Source of the DNA: Neptuniibacter sp.
Lineage (GTDB): Bacteria; Pseudomonadota; Gammaproteobacteria; Pseudomonadales; Balneatricaceae
DNA length: 5,208 bases
NCBI GenBank assembly: GCA_024686055.1
Contig: JAIBDV010000244.1
Span: forward strand, 1-5,208
Direction: 5' to 3'
The notes under the pieces were generated by a model, which was given only the letters and a program-made list of their open reading frames with translations, had not been told where the DNA came from and did not search any database. This document shows positions 1 to 5,208 of the stretch, in pieces; position 1 is the first letter of the stretch, and the number at the start of each line of letters is the position of its first letter. Both the position numbers and the translations under genes were made by a program.

Positions 1-154
1 CGGGTTCACCATCCAGACGCATGGTATCAGCGAAGTCACATTTCACACATTCACGGTACTCGCGCTCTTCATCGCGATACATCCGCAGGGTATCCATTTT
101 ACTGCAACGCGGGCAGACAGCGCCCGCGACAAAACGTTTAATGGGTGTACTCAT
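1..154 (-). CDS. yheV: YheV-family zinc-ribbon protein (DUF2387-like), 3' end cut by window edge
   Basis: The 51 visible residues start MSTPIKRFVAGAVCPRCSKM and carry two CxxC pairs (C14/C17 and C36/C39) separated by 18 residues, the layout of a small zinc ribbon. From memory, E. coli YheV (about 66 aa) has the same start pattern (KRFIAGAKCPxC) and the same ECVKC second knuckle, so family assignment is strong. The biochemical role is not known; metal binding is inferred from the cysteines. The ATG at 154 lies 19 bases after the prlC stop and has a purine-rich AGAGAGAGA stretch just upstream as a weak ribosome site, which suggests co-transcription and perhaps translational coupling with prlC. 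The gene is incomplete only because the window ends; roughly 15 residues would be missing if it has the usual length. Confidence 0.88.
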   Translation of the reverse strand, partial: MSTPIKRFVAGAVCPRCSKMDTLRMYRDEEREYRECVKCDFADTMRLDGEP

Positions 155-173
155 CGGTCTCTCTCTGCCCGGT

Positions 174-2207
174 TCAGGCGCTAATGCCGCTGTGACGCAA
201 CAGGGCATCAACCTGCGGCGCACGACCACGGAACTCGGTGAACAGTGCCATCGGCGCGCGCGAACCACCCTGTTCCAGCACCGACTGGCGGAAAGCAGCA
301 CCGGTCTGCGGGTTGAAAATGCCCTGTTCTTCAAACAGTGAAAAGGCATCCGCCGACAGTACTTCCGCCCATTTGTAGCTGTAATATCCCGCCGCATACC
401 CGCCAGCAAAGATATGGCTGAAGCCATGCTGGAAGCGATTGAAAGCCGGGGCCTGCACCACCGCTACCTGATCACGGATTCGCTGCAGCACCGCCTGTAC
501 CTCGGTTTCACCGGCCACATACTCCATATGCAGGCAGTAATCGAACAGTGAAAACTCCAGCTGACGGGCCATCATCATACCGGACTGGTAGTTTTTCGCT
601 GCCAGCATTTTGTCGAGCATCGCCTGCGGCAGTGGCTCGCCAGTCTGATAATGACCGGCAATTAACGCCAGCGCTTCAGGCTCCCAGCACCAGTTTTCCA
701 GGAACTGGCTTGGCAACTCCACCGCATCCCAGGGCACACCGTTAATGCCGCTGACATCGGCGACATCAATGCGGGTCAGCATGTGGTGCAGGCCATGGCC
801 AAACTCGTGGAACAGGGTGGTGACTTCGTTATGGTTGAGCAGGGCCGGGTCATCCCCCACCGGCGCGCTGAAGTTACACACCAGATAGGCCACCGGCAGC
901 TGGATGGAACCATCATCGAGGCGACGGCGCACCCGGCAGTCATCCATCCAGGCACCACCGCGCTTTTTATCGCGGGCATAGGCATCAAGGAAAAAGCGGG
1001 CGATCACCTCGCCCTCACGGCTGATCTCAAACAGTCGGGCATCGGCGTGCCAGCTGTCGAACTCGGCCACTTCCTGCACCTGAATATCAAACAGACGCCC
1101 GGCCACCTCAAACAGGCCTGACAGCACCTGTGGCATCGGGAAGTACGGCCGCAGCGCTTCCTGGGACACTGAATACTTCTCTTCTTTCAGCTTTTCACCG
1201 TAGAACGTCAGATCCCAGGCCTGGGGGTCTGCCAGCCCCTGGGTCTGGGCGTAAGCTGCCAGCGCGTCGTAATCACGCTGAGCCACGGCACGGCTTTTCT
1301 CCGCCAGATCGGTGAGGAAACCCACCACCTGGTCCGGCGTTTCGGCCATTTTGGTGGCCAGTGAATACTCGCCATAGTGGGCAAAACCCAGCAATGCGGC
1401 CAGTTCCTGACGCAGGGTCAGGATCTCGGTCATCACCTCGGAGTTATCCCACTGGCCCGCATGGGGGCCCTGATCGGAAGCGCGGGTGCTGAACGCTTCG
1501 TACACTTCGCGGCGCAGATCGCGGTTCTCAGCGTGGGTCATCACCGCCAGATAGGAGGGAAAGTCCAGCGTAATCAGCCAGCCATCCAGTTCTTTCGCTT
1601 CGGCCATCTGCTTCGCCGCCGCCAGCGCCATCGGTGGCAGACCGGCCAGTTCAGTCACATCGCTGAGCAACTTCTGCCAGCCGCCAGTGGCATCCAGCAC
1701 ATTCTCGGAGAAGCGGGTGCTCAGCTCAGACAGGCGCTGCTTGAGTTCGCCAAAGCGTTTCTGCTCAGCCTCGGGCAAGGCAATGCCGGACAGTTTGAAA
1801 TCACGCAGCTGATCTTCAATCGTTTTCTGCTGCGGCTGGCTCAGCGCAGCAAAATCAGCGCTGTCGCGGATGGCCTGAAACGCCTGATACAGCGCGGCGT
1901 TCTGGCCCAGTTCGGTCCAGTACTGCGACAGTTTGGGCAGGCAGGCATTGTAGGCATCACGCAGTTCATCACTGTTGACCACCCCATTCATATGGGACAC
2001 CGGTGACCACGCCTGGGCCAGCCGGTCATTCATCTGTTCCAGCGGTGCTACCAGGCTGTTCCAGTCCGGCGCCGTCAGCTCGCCCAGCAAGGTGCTAATC
2101 GCGGCGCGGTTGTCCGCCAGCAGCTGATCAACGGCCGGTTCGATGTCCGCCGGGCTGATCTTGCTGAATGGTGGCAGCAGATGGTGTTGCAGCAATGGGT
2201 TGCTCAT
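174..2207 (-). CDS. prlC: Oligopeptidase A (M3 family zinc metallopeptidase)
   Basis: This encodes a 677-residue cytosolic zinc endopeptidase that degrades short peptides, including cleaved signal peptides; E. coli PrlC/OpdA is about 680 aa, so the length is full. The zinc site is visible: HEFGH at 467-471 gives ligands H467 and H471 with catalytic E468, and E497 in VELPSQFLENW is the expected third ligand. The substrate-binding glycine/tyrosine loop of M3 enzymes is present near the C-terminus (H598, GGYAAGYYSY at 602-611, with Y604, Y608 and Y611 matching thimet oligopeptidase tyrosines). There is no signal peptide. I chose ATG 2207 because MSNPLLQHHLLPPF matches the family start and AGGGAG lies 8 bases upstream; the open frame extends to 2351, but that extension overlaps the upstream gene and resembles nothing. 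A sigma32-like promoter precedes the gene, consistent with the known heat-shock control of opdA in enteric bacteria. Confidence 0.96.
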   Translation of the reverse strand: MSNPLLQHHLLPPFSKISPADIEPAVDQLLADNRAAISTLLGELTAPDWNSLVAPLEQMNDRLAQAWSPVSHMNGVVNSDELRDAYNACLPKLSQYWTELGQNAALYQAFQAIRDSADFAALSQPQQKTIEDQLRDFKLSGIALPEAEQKRFGELKQRLSELSTRFSENVLDATGGWQKLLSDVTELAGLPPMALAAAKQMAEAKELDGWLITLDFPSYLAVMTHAENRDLRREVYEAFSTRASDQGPHAGQWDNSEVMTEILTLRQELAALLGFAHYGEYSLATKMAETPDQVVGFLTDLAEKSRAVAQRDYDALAAYAQTQGLADPQAWDLTFYGEKLKEEKYSVSQEALRPYFPMPQVLSGLFEVAGRLFDIQVQEVAEFDSWHADARLFEISREGEVIARFFLDAYARDKKRGGAWMDDCRVRRRLDDGSIQLPVAYLVCNFSAPVGDDPALLNHNEVTTLFHEFGHGLHHMLTRIDVADVSGINGVPWDAVELPSQFLENWCWEPEALALIAGHYQTGEPLPQAMLDKMLAAKNYQSGMMMARQLEFSLFDYCLHMEYVAGETEVQAVLQRIRDQVAVVQAPAFNRFQHGFSHIFAGGYAAGYYSYKWAEVLSADAFSLFEEQGIFNPQTGAAFRQSVLEQGGSRAPMALFTEFRGRAPQVDALLRHSGISA

Positions 2208-2215
2208 GGTGCGGT

Positions 2216-2221
2216 CTCCCT
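2216..2221 (-). promoter_or_regulatory. Ribosome binding site of prlC
   Basis: AGGGAG on the minus strand ends 8 bases before ATG 2207. It decides the start: the upstream in-frame ATG at 2351 lies inside the neighbouring gene. Confidence 0.75.
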
Positions 2222-2223
2222 GT

Positions 2224-2235
2224 GTCAGATCTGAC
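2224..2235. repeat. 12-bp perfect palindrome in the prlC leader
   Basis: GTCAGATCTGAC reads the same on both strands. It lies across the start site predicted from the sigma32-like promoter and just upstream of the prlC ribosome site. With no loop it is a better candidate for a dimeric-protein operator than for a terminator. The binding protein, if any, is unknown. Confidence 0.5.
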
Positions 2236-2238
2236 TGT

Positions 2239-2267
2239 TTATGGGGGCACAGAGGCCCCGCTTCAAG
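2239..2267 (-). promoter_or_regulatory. Predicted sigma32 heat-shock promoter of prlC
   Basis: On the minus strand, CTTGAAG (2267 to 2261) is followed after 14 bases by CCCCATAA (2246 to 2239). The E. coli RpoH consensus is CTTGAAA, 11-16 bases, CCCCATnT, so six of seven -35 bases and the whole CCCCAT core match. Transcription would start near 2233, giving a leader of about 26 bases before ATG 2207. The -35 element contains the TGA stop of the upstream AhpD-like gene (2263-2265). Heat-shock regulation of the opdA operon is established in Salmonella/E. coli; its presence here is inferred from sequence. Confidence 0.7.
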
Positions 2268-2772
2268 CGCCCAGTACCAGCAGCTGATCCAGGCCGTGCA
2301 ATGCAGCGACCAGCCGCAGCGCCTGATCAATCGCCTGGGACGACTCGCCACTGTGCAGCAGATCCATCAGATGGCTGCGGTAACAGGGCATGCCGCCGTT
2401 GATGGCCGAAATCGCCACGGCGTAATAATGGTAGGCCGTTTCATCACTGACACCAGTATCCTGCAGCGGTGGCATGGACAGCGCCTGCAGCGAACCACCC
2501 GCGCCGATCTCGGCCACCATACGGACCTGAAAATACGGATTAGTGATGCCCATACGCTCCACCGCTTTTTGCACAATGGCCTGAGTCTCGGCGGCGGTAT
2601 GCTCGCGGATCAGCGCCGCCAGCTCTCGATTACGTAACGCACAGGCGGTGGCCAGGGCCACACCGTAACGGTAGTGCTCGGCCAGTTCAGTCTCCTCGCT
2701 CAGGGTACGACGTAGCAAAGTGGCCAGATCGTTGCTGCCTTCAGGCAGTCTCTCTATCAGTGTATTCAGCAT
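2263..2772 (-). CDS. AhpD-like (carboxymuconolactone decarboxylase fold) protein with degenerate active site
   Basis: The 169-residue protein aligns by eye over most of its length with AhpD alkylhydroperoxidase (about 177 aa in Mycobacterium tuberculosis). Shared landmarks are the helix ATACALRNREL (41-51), ITNPYFQVRMV (76-86), the core AVAISAING (118-126) and ALRLVAALHGL (151-161). In AhpD the core is followed by CxxC plus His, with an upstream Glu; here the first Cys is G127, the second is kept as C130, the His is kept as H134, and the Glu position is H115. Classical AhpD disulfide chemistry therefore looks impossible, so a different redox or non-enzymatic role is likely. It is probably cytosolic, as no signal peptide is seen. 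ATG 2772 is preceded by GGAG six bases upstream. It lies 55 bases before prlC on the same strand and diverges from the carbonic anhydrase-like gene. Confidence 0.8.
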   Translation of the reverse strand: MLNTLIERLPEGSNDLATLLRRTLSEETELAEHYRYGVALATACALRNRELAALIREHTAAETQAIVQKAVERMGITNPYFQVRMVAEIGAGGSLQALSMPPLQDTGVSDETAYHYYAVAISAINGGMPCYRSHLMDLLHSGESSQAIDQALRLVAALHGLDQLLVLGA

Positions 2773-2866
2773 GCGCTGCTCCAGAAATCGTCGGTGTTTC
2801 TATTTATGTGGGTGTTGCCGTGGGTGTGTTACCGGGTATTCATGCGGCCATTGCGGGCCGTTACAA

Positions 2867-2896
2867 CTGGCATCCCGTGCAGCCAGCCGGGATAAT
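2867..2896 (+). promoter_or_regulatory. Weak candidate sigma70 promoter for the yrdA-like gene
   Basis: GATAAT at 2891-2896 matches five of six bases of the -10 consensus, with CTGGCA (four of six) 18 bases upstream. If real, the transcript would start near 2903 and carry a leader of about 110 bases containing the 2915-2954 stem-loop. The -35 is poor and the -10 also forms part of an inverted repeat, so this is tentative. Confidence 0.28.
2872..2893. repeat. Inverted repeat, 6-bp arms, 10-base loop
   Basis: ATCCCG (2872-2877) is exactly complementary to CGGGAT (2888-2893). There is no T-run on either side, so it is not an intrinsic terminator; it overlaps the weak promoter candidate for the plus-strand gene. 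Confidence 0.45.
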
Positions 2897-2914
2897 CTGC
2901 AAAGGTAATGCTGC

Positions 2915-2954
2915 CTGACGGTAGAGTCGCCACAAAGGCATCAGTTCCCGTCAG
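2915..2954. repeat. Nested stem-loop upstream of the yrdA-like gene
   Basis: CTGACGG (2915-2921) pairs perfectly with CCGTCAG (2948-2954). Inside the 26-base interior, GCC (2929-2931) and GGC (2937-2939) can form a small hairpin with loop ACAAA. There is no T-run. It does not match a riboswitch class I can recognise; it may be leader structure or chance. Confidence 0.4.
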
Positions 2955-3012
2955 CCTGCAGACTGTAAAGCTAATGTAACAGCGCCGCTCACCCAGGCGC
3001 GAGGTGATAATC

Positions 3013-3570
3013 ATGAATATCCGCCCCTACCAGGATAGCAGACCGCAGCTGGCTGCCCGCGTATTTGTTGATCCCAGCGCCGTGGTCATCGGTGATGTCC
3101 AGCTGGGCGAGGACTGCTCCGTCTGGCCATTAACAGTTATTCGCGGCGATATGCACCGTATCCGTATCGGCGCCCGCACCAGTGTCCAGGATGGCTCCGT
3201 GCTGCATATCACCCATGCCGGACCGTTCAATCCTGACGGCTTTCCACTACTAATCGGTGACGATGTCACCATCGGCCACCAGGCGATGCTGCACGGCTGC
3301 AGCATTGGCAACCGGGTACTGGTCGGCATGGGCGCGATGGTAATGGATGGTGCCGTGGTCGAAGACGAGGTGATTATCGGGGCCGGTTCGCTGGTGCCGC
3401 CTGGCAAAACGCTGACCAGCGGCTTTATGTATATGGGCCGCCCGGTCAAACAGATTCGGCCACTGACCGATAAGGAGCGGGAATTCTTCACCTATACTGC
3501 CGGTAACTATGTGGCGCTTAAAGATAAGCACCGGCAGGAAAGCTGGTCGCACCAGGGCAGCGACGCCTGA
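3013..3570 (+). CDS. yrdA: Gamma-carbonic anhydrase family protein, YrdA-like (left-handed beta-helix)
   Basis: The 185-residue protein matches E. coli YrdA (about 184 aa) almost end to end from memory: RPYQD near the start, VVIGDVQLGEDCSVWPL, VIRGD (42-46), IGARTSVQDGSVLHITH (52-68), IGDDVTIGHQAMLHGCSIGNRVLVGMGA, IIGAGSLVPPGK and the tail PVKQIRPLTDKE. The hexapeptide repeats (I/V-G-x-x-x) form a trimeric left-handed beta-helix. The expected zinc-binding histidines are H65, H89 and H94, aligning with Cam H81, H117 and H122, and R44 and Q59 match other conserved active-site positions. Carbonic anhydrase activity is weak or unproven for many YrdA-type proteins, so activity is inferred. The start is ATG 3013 with GAGGTG six bases upstream; a GTG at 3004 is in frame but lies within that ribosome site. 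It is cytosolic. The last 62 or 8 bases overlap the next gene, depending on that gene's start. Confidence 0.95.
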   Translation: MNIRPYQDSRPQLAARVFVDPSAVVIGDVQLGEDCSVWPLTVIRGDMHRIRIGARTSVQDGSVLHITHAGPFNPDGFPLLIGDDVTIGHQAMLHGCSIGNRVLVGMGAMVMDGAVVEDEVIIGAGSLVPPGKTLTSGFMYMGRPVKQIRPLTDKEREFFTYTAGNYVALKDKHRQESWSHQGSDA

Positions 3571-4213
3571 TCCGTTCACCCACACCCGGCCCGCGCTTGC
3601 GCTTGCGCTAAGCCTGGTGCTGGCCTGCAGCCTGCTGACCGGCTGCCTCAAGCCGGTCTCACAGATCCCGCCCTCCGTCTGGCTCGACCGTTACCAGCTG
3701 GACGAAAACCAGCACCCCGGCAAGCTACATTACTGCCAGACAGTCGGCTGTCTGCAACGCAGCCGCCTTCAGCTTACGCCAGATCAGTGGCAACAGATCA
3801 CCGAGCTGTTCGAGCCCCCCGCCACCACCTCGACCCAGGAACGCCAGAACATTGCTCAGGCCATCGGTCAGATGGAGCAGCTGGTCGGCCCGCTGGCCAA
3901 CACCGCCAACGATGAAGGGCGCAATGTACTGTTCCCCGACAAACCCGGCCACCAGCTCGACTGCGTCGCCGAAACCAGCAACAGCACCCAGACCCTGCTC
4001 CTGTTGCACCATCAACAGCTGCTGCGCTGGCACCGGCCAGTCCACCCCGCCCACCGTGGCCCGCTGCAACTGAGCGCGCCGCATTTCAGCGCGGTGATTG
4101 AGGATAAGAGCACCCGGCAGCTCTGGGCGGTCGATTCCTGGTTTCTGGCCAATGGTCAGCCCGCCGTGATTGTGCCACTGAGCCGCTGGCGCAGTGGCTA
4201 CAACCCGCCCTGA
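3509..4213 (+). CDS. Uncharacterised lipoprotein with possible Cys-His-Asp catalytic triad
   Basis: This is a 234-residue secreted protein if begun at ATG 3509, the only ATG/GTG/TTG in frame before the signal sequence. A hydrophobic run (ALALALSLVLAC) leads to a lipobox LLTGC with lipidated C46, so it is likely anchored in a membrane facing the periplasm. I do not recognise a named family. The mature part has C76 and C81 (HYCQTVGC, possible disulfide), a middle helix-like stretch IAQAIGQMEQLVGPLA, then DC (C152) at the start of a helix-like segment, PHFSAVIED (H192) and AVDSWF (D209). C-H-D in this order with gaps of 40 and 17 resembles transglutaminase-like cysteine peptidases such as LapG; this is inference. 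The 62-base overlap with yrdA, the 45-residue leader and the lack of a ribosome site at 3509 make the start doubtful; ACG 3563 with AGGG five bases upstream would give a normal 27-residue signal peptide. The gene is probably co-transcribed with yrdA. Confidence 0.75.
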   Translation: MWRLKISTGRKAGRTRAATPDPFTHTRPALALALSLVLACSLLTGCLKPVSQIPPSVWLDRYQLDENQHPGKLHYCQTVGCLQRSRLQLTPDQWQQITELFEPPATTSTQERQNIAQAIGQMEQLVGPLANTANDEGRNVLFPDKPGHQLDCVAETSNSTQTLLLLHHQQLLRWHRPVHPAHRGPLQLSAPHFSAVIEDKSTRQLWAVDSWFLANGQPAVIVPLSRWRSGYNPP

Positions 4214-4237
4214 CAGCCGTTTCTAACCAGGAATCAC

Positions 4238-4249
4238 TGACTTTAGTCA
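4238..4249. repeat. Short inverted repeat upstream of the imelysin gene promoter
   Basis: TGACT (4238-4242) and AGTCA (4245-4249) are exact inverted copies separated by TT. The arms are too close for a terminator hairpin, so a protein-binding site is the more natural reading. It sits about 19 bases upstream of the predicted -35. Confidence 0.35.
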
Positions 4250-4267
4250 AAAGTAACGCCAATGAGT

Positions 4268-4295
4268 TTGATAACGATTCTTATTTTGTTAATAT
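4268..4295 (+). promoter_or_regulatory. Sigma70-type promoter of the imelysin-family gene
   Basis: TTGATA (4268-4273, five of six to TTGACA) is followed after 16 bases by TAATAT (4290-4295, four of six to TATAAT). Transcription would begin near 4302, leaving a leader of about 33 bases with AAAGG (4321-4325) as ribosome site nine bases before ATG 4335. The whole element is markedly A/T-rich against the surrounding sequence. Confidence 0.6.
4270..4288 (+). promoter_or_regulatory. Putative Fur box
   Basis: GATAACGATTCTTATTTTG matches 13 of 19 bases of the classical Fur consensus GATAATGATAATCATTATC. In the 7-1-7 view, TGATAAC-G-ATTCTTA agrees at 11 of 14 arm positions. It lies across the -35 and spacer of the predicted promoter, exactly where Fe-Fur would block RNA polymerase, and upstream of a gene family often iron-regulated. 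Confidence 0.65.
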
Positions 4296-4334
4296 CCCCT
4301 TCACTTTGATCACTCTGCTGAAAGGTTAATAACA

Positions 4335-5208
4335 ATGAAGTTTCGCAAGTCTCTGATCGCGCTGTCGCTGACAGCCGCAGTACTGACCGGCTGTAACCAG
4401 GGCAATGTTCAGTCTTCCGCACCGGCAACGGTATCTAACCAGGCGGTACTGACCACCTATGCAGACATCGCTCACGCTACCTTTGAAGACTCCCTGACCA
4501 CAGCACAAGCGCTGCGTGTCGCGGTTAAACAACTGCTGGCAGCACCCACAGACGCGAACCTGCAGGCTGCAAAAGATGCATGGACCGCAGCACGCGCCCC
4601 TTACCAGCAAACTGAAGCGTACCGTTTTGGTAACGCCATGGTGGATGACTGGGAAGGCCGCGTAAACGCATGGCCGCTGGATGAAGGCCTGATCGACTAC
4701 GTTGCCACTGATTACGGCACCGAGTCCGATGAAAACCCGTTCTACAGCGCTAACGTGATTGCCAACAAAACCCTGACCCTGGGTGGCAAAACGGTTGATG
4801 CGACAGTGATCGACAAGAAACTGCTGGCAGACACCCTGCACGAAGTGGATGACGTTGAAGCTAACGTCGCCACCGGCTACCACGCCATCGAATTCCTGCT
4901 GTGGGGCCAGGATCTGAACGGCACCAACCCTGGCGCAGGCCAGCGTCCCGTCTCTGACTTTGATACTGCCAACTGCACCAACGGCAGCTGTGACCGTCGC
5001 AGTCAGTACCTGATGGCCGCCACGGATCTGCTGATCGACGATCTGCAGGAAATGGTGAACAACTGGACTGCAAACGGTGCAGCCCGTCAGGATCTGTTCG
5101 GCAAAGGCGAACAGGGCGGCCTGGCCACCATGCTGACTGGTATGGGTTCTCTGGCCTACGGCGAGCTGGCGGGTGAACGTACCAAGCTGGGCCTGATGCT
5201 GCATGACC
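4335..5208 (+). CDS. Imelysin/IrpA-family (M75-like) lipoprotein, 3' end cut by window edge
   Basis: The 291 visible residues start MKFRKSLIALSLTAAVLTGC: a positively charged n-region, a hydrophobic core and lipobox LTGC with lipidated C20. The family signature GxHxxE is present as GYHAIEFLLWGQD (G181, H183, E186). Other family landmarks are the SCDRRSQYL region with C214 and C219, TDLLIDDLQEMVNNW, and TGMGSLAYGELAGERTKLGLMLHD at the cut end. Imelysin/IrpA proteins (Synechococcus IrpA, Pseudomonas IcmP, related to EfeO/EfeM) are iron-regulated envelope proteins; peptidase action was once claimed for IcmP, but the family is better viewed as iron- or haem-uptake-associated, with the HxxE motif likely binding metal. 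The Fur-like box upstream supports an iron role. About a third of a typical member, including the second repeat of the fold, is beyond the window. Related loci often continue with a di-haem oxidoreductase and a second imelysin gene, which cannot be seen here. Confidence 0.92.
   Translation, partial: MKFRKSLIALSLTAAVLTGCNQGNVQSSAPATVSNQAVLTTYADIAHATFEDSLTTAQALRVAVKQLLAAPTDANLQAAKDAWTAARAPYQQTEAYRFGNAMVDDWEGRVNAWPLDEGLIDYVATDYGTESDENPFYSANVIANKTLTLGGKTVDATVIDKKLLADTLHEVDDVEANVATGYHAIEFLLWGQDLNGTNPGAGQRPVSDFDTANCTNGSCDRRSQYLMAATDLLIDDLQEMVNNWTANGAARQDLFGKGEQGGLATMLTGMGSLAYGELAGERTKLGLMLHD

Larger units (their letters stand above)
2773..3012. other. Divergent intergenic region between the AhpD-like and yrdA-like genes
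   Basis: These 240 bases must hold the 5' control signals of both flanking genes. I see no convincing gene. The only open frame across it (minus strand, 2829-3014) lacks family resemblance and would overlap the yrdA start. Visible structure: two inverted repeats (2872-2893 and 2915-2954), an 8-bp direct repeat GTGGGTGT at 2808-2815 and 2820-2827 (12-bp period), and an A/T-rich CATAAATA on the minus strand (2807 to 2800) that could be a -10 for the AhpD-like gene but lacks a good -35. Confidence 0.6.

Noticed and set aside
1377..2006. A 209-residue plus-strand open frame antisense to prlC
   Set aside because: It lies entirely within a well-supported peptidase gene and its translation looks like a codon-bias shadow.
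2242..2259. Possible terminator between the AhpD-like gene and prlC (GGGGCC...CCCC)
   Set aside because: The stem is short and no T-run follows on the minus strand; the C-run is better explained as the sigma32 -10 element.
2208..2351. A 48-residue upstream extension of prlC to an ATG at 2351
   Set aside because: It overlaps the end of the AhpD-like gene in another frame, spans the sigma32-like promoter, resembles no known N-terminus, and a good ribosome site supports ATG 2207.
2868..2883. Possible sigma54 site (TGGCAT followed by TGCA)
   Set aside because: The spacing between the GG and GC elements is two bases shorter than sigma54 requires.
2829..3014. A 61-residue minus-strand open frame in the divergent intergenic region
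   Set aside because: Its start overlaps the yrdA start, there is no clear ribosome site, and no family resemblance; it covers the inverted repeats instead.
4326..5204. A 292-residue open frame antisense to the whole imelysin gene
   Set aside because: The protein has low-complexity Cys/Gly/Val-rich composition, no recognisable domain or ribosome site, and mirrors the codon usage of the real lipoprotein gene on the other strand.

Overview
The window looks like a chromosomal stretch from a moderately GC-rich gammaproteobacterium. The best-recognised proteins (an oligopeptidase A, a YheV-type zinc-ribbon protein and a YrdA-type gamma-carbonic anhydrase homologue) are closest in remembered sequence to Enterobacteria/Pseudomonas/Halomonas-like relatives, and the promoter signals fit E. 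coli-type sigma70, sigma32 and Fur. I cannot assign a genus. I see no IS element, CRISPR array, tRNA or rRNA.

Left part, minus strand (1-2772): three co-oriented genes, read right to left. An AhpD-fold protein with a degenerate active site (2263-2772) comes first. Oligopeptidase A, prlC/opdA (174-2207), follows after 55 bases, and a yheV-like zinc-ribbon gene cut by the window edge (1-154) follows 19 bases later. The gap before prlC holds a good match to a sigma32 heat-shock promoter whose -35 element overlaps the stop of the AhpD-like gene. So prlC-yheV probably form a heat-inducible unit that can also be read from upstream. A 12-bp perfect palindrome sits at the predicted transcription start.

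Middle (2773-3012): a 240-base divergent intergenic region with two hairpin-forming inverted repeats, a short direct repeat and only weak promoter candidates. To its right on the plus strand lies the gamma-carbonic anhydrase-like gene (3013-3570). It is overlapped at its end by an uncharacterised lipoprotein gene (ending at 4213) that has a possible Cys-His-Asp catalytic triad.

Right part (4214-5208): a 121-base intergenic region carries a sigma70 promoter overlaid by a convincing Fur-box-like sequence. It precedes an imelysin/IrpA-family (M75) lipoprotein gene that runs off the window. This is most simply an iron-repressed iron-uptake-associated unit. Its codons look less GC-biased at third positions than those of the lipoprotein gene before it.

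No wholly new multi-gene system is evident. The points most worth following are the degenerate AhpD-like protein, the possible cysteine-protease-like lipoprotein with its odd start region, and the heat-shock promoter.
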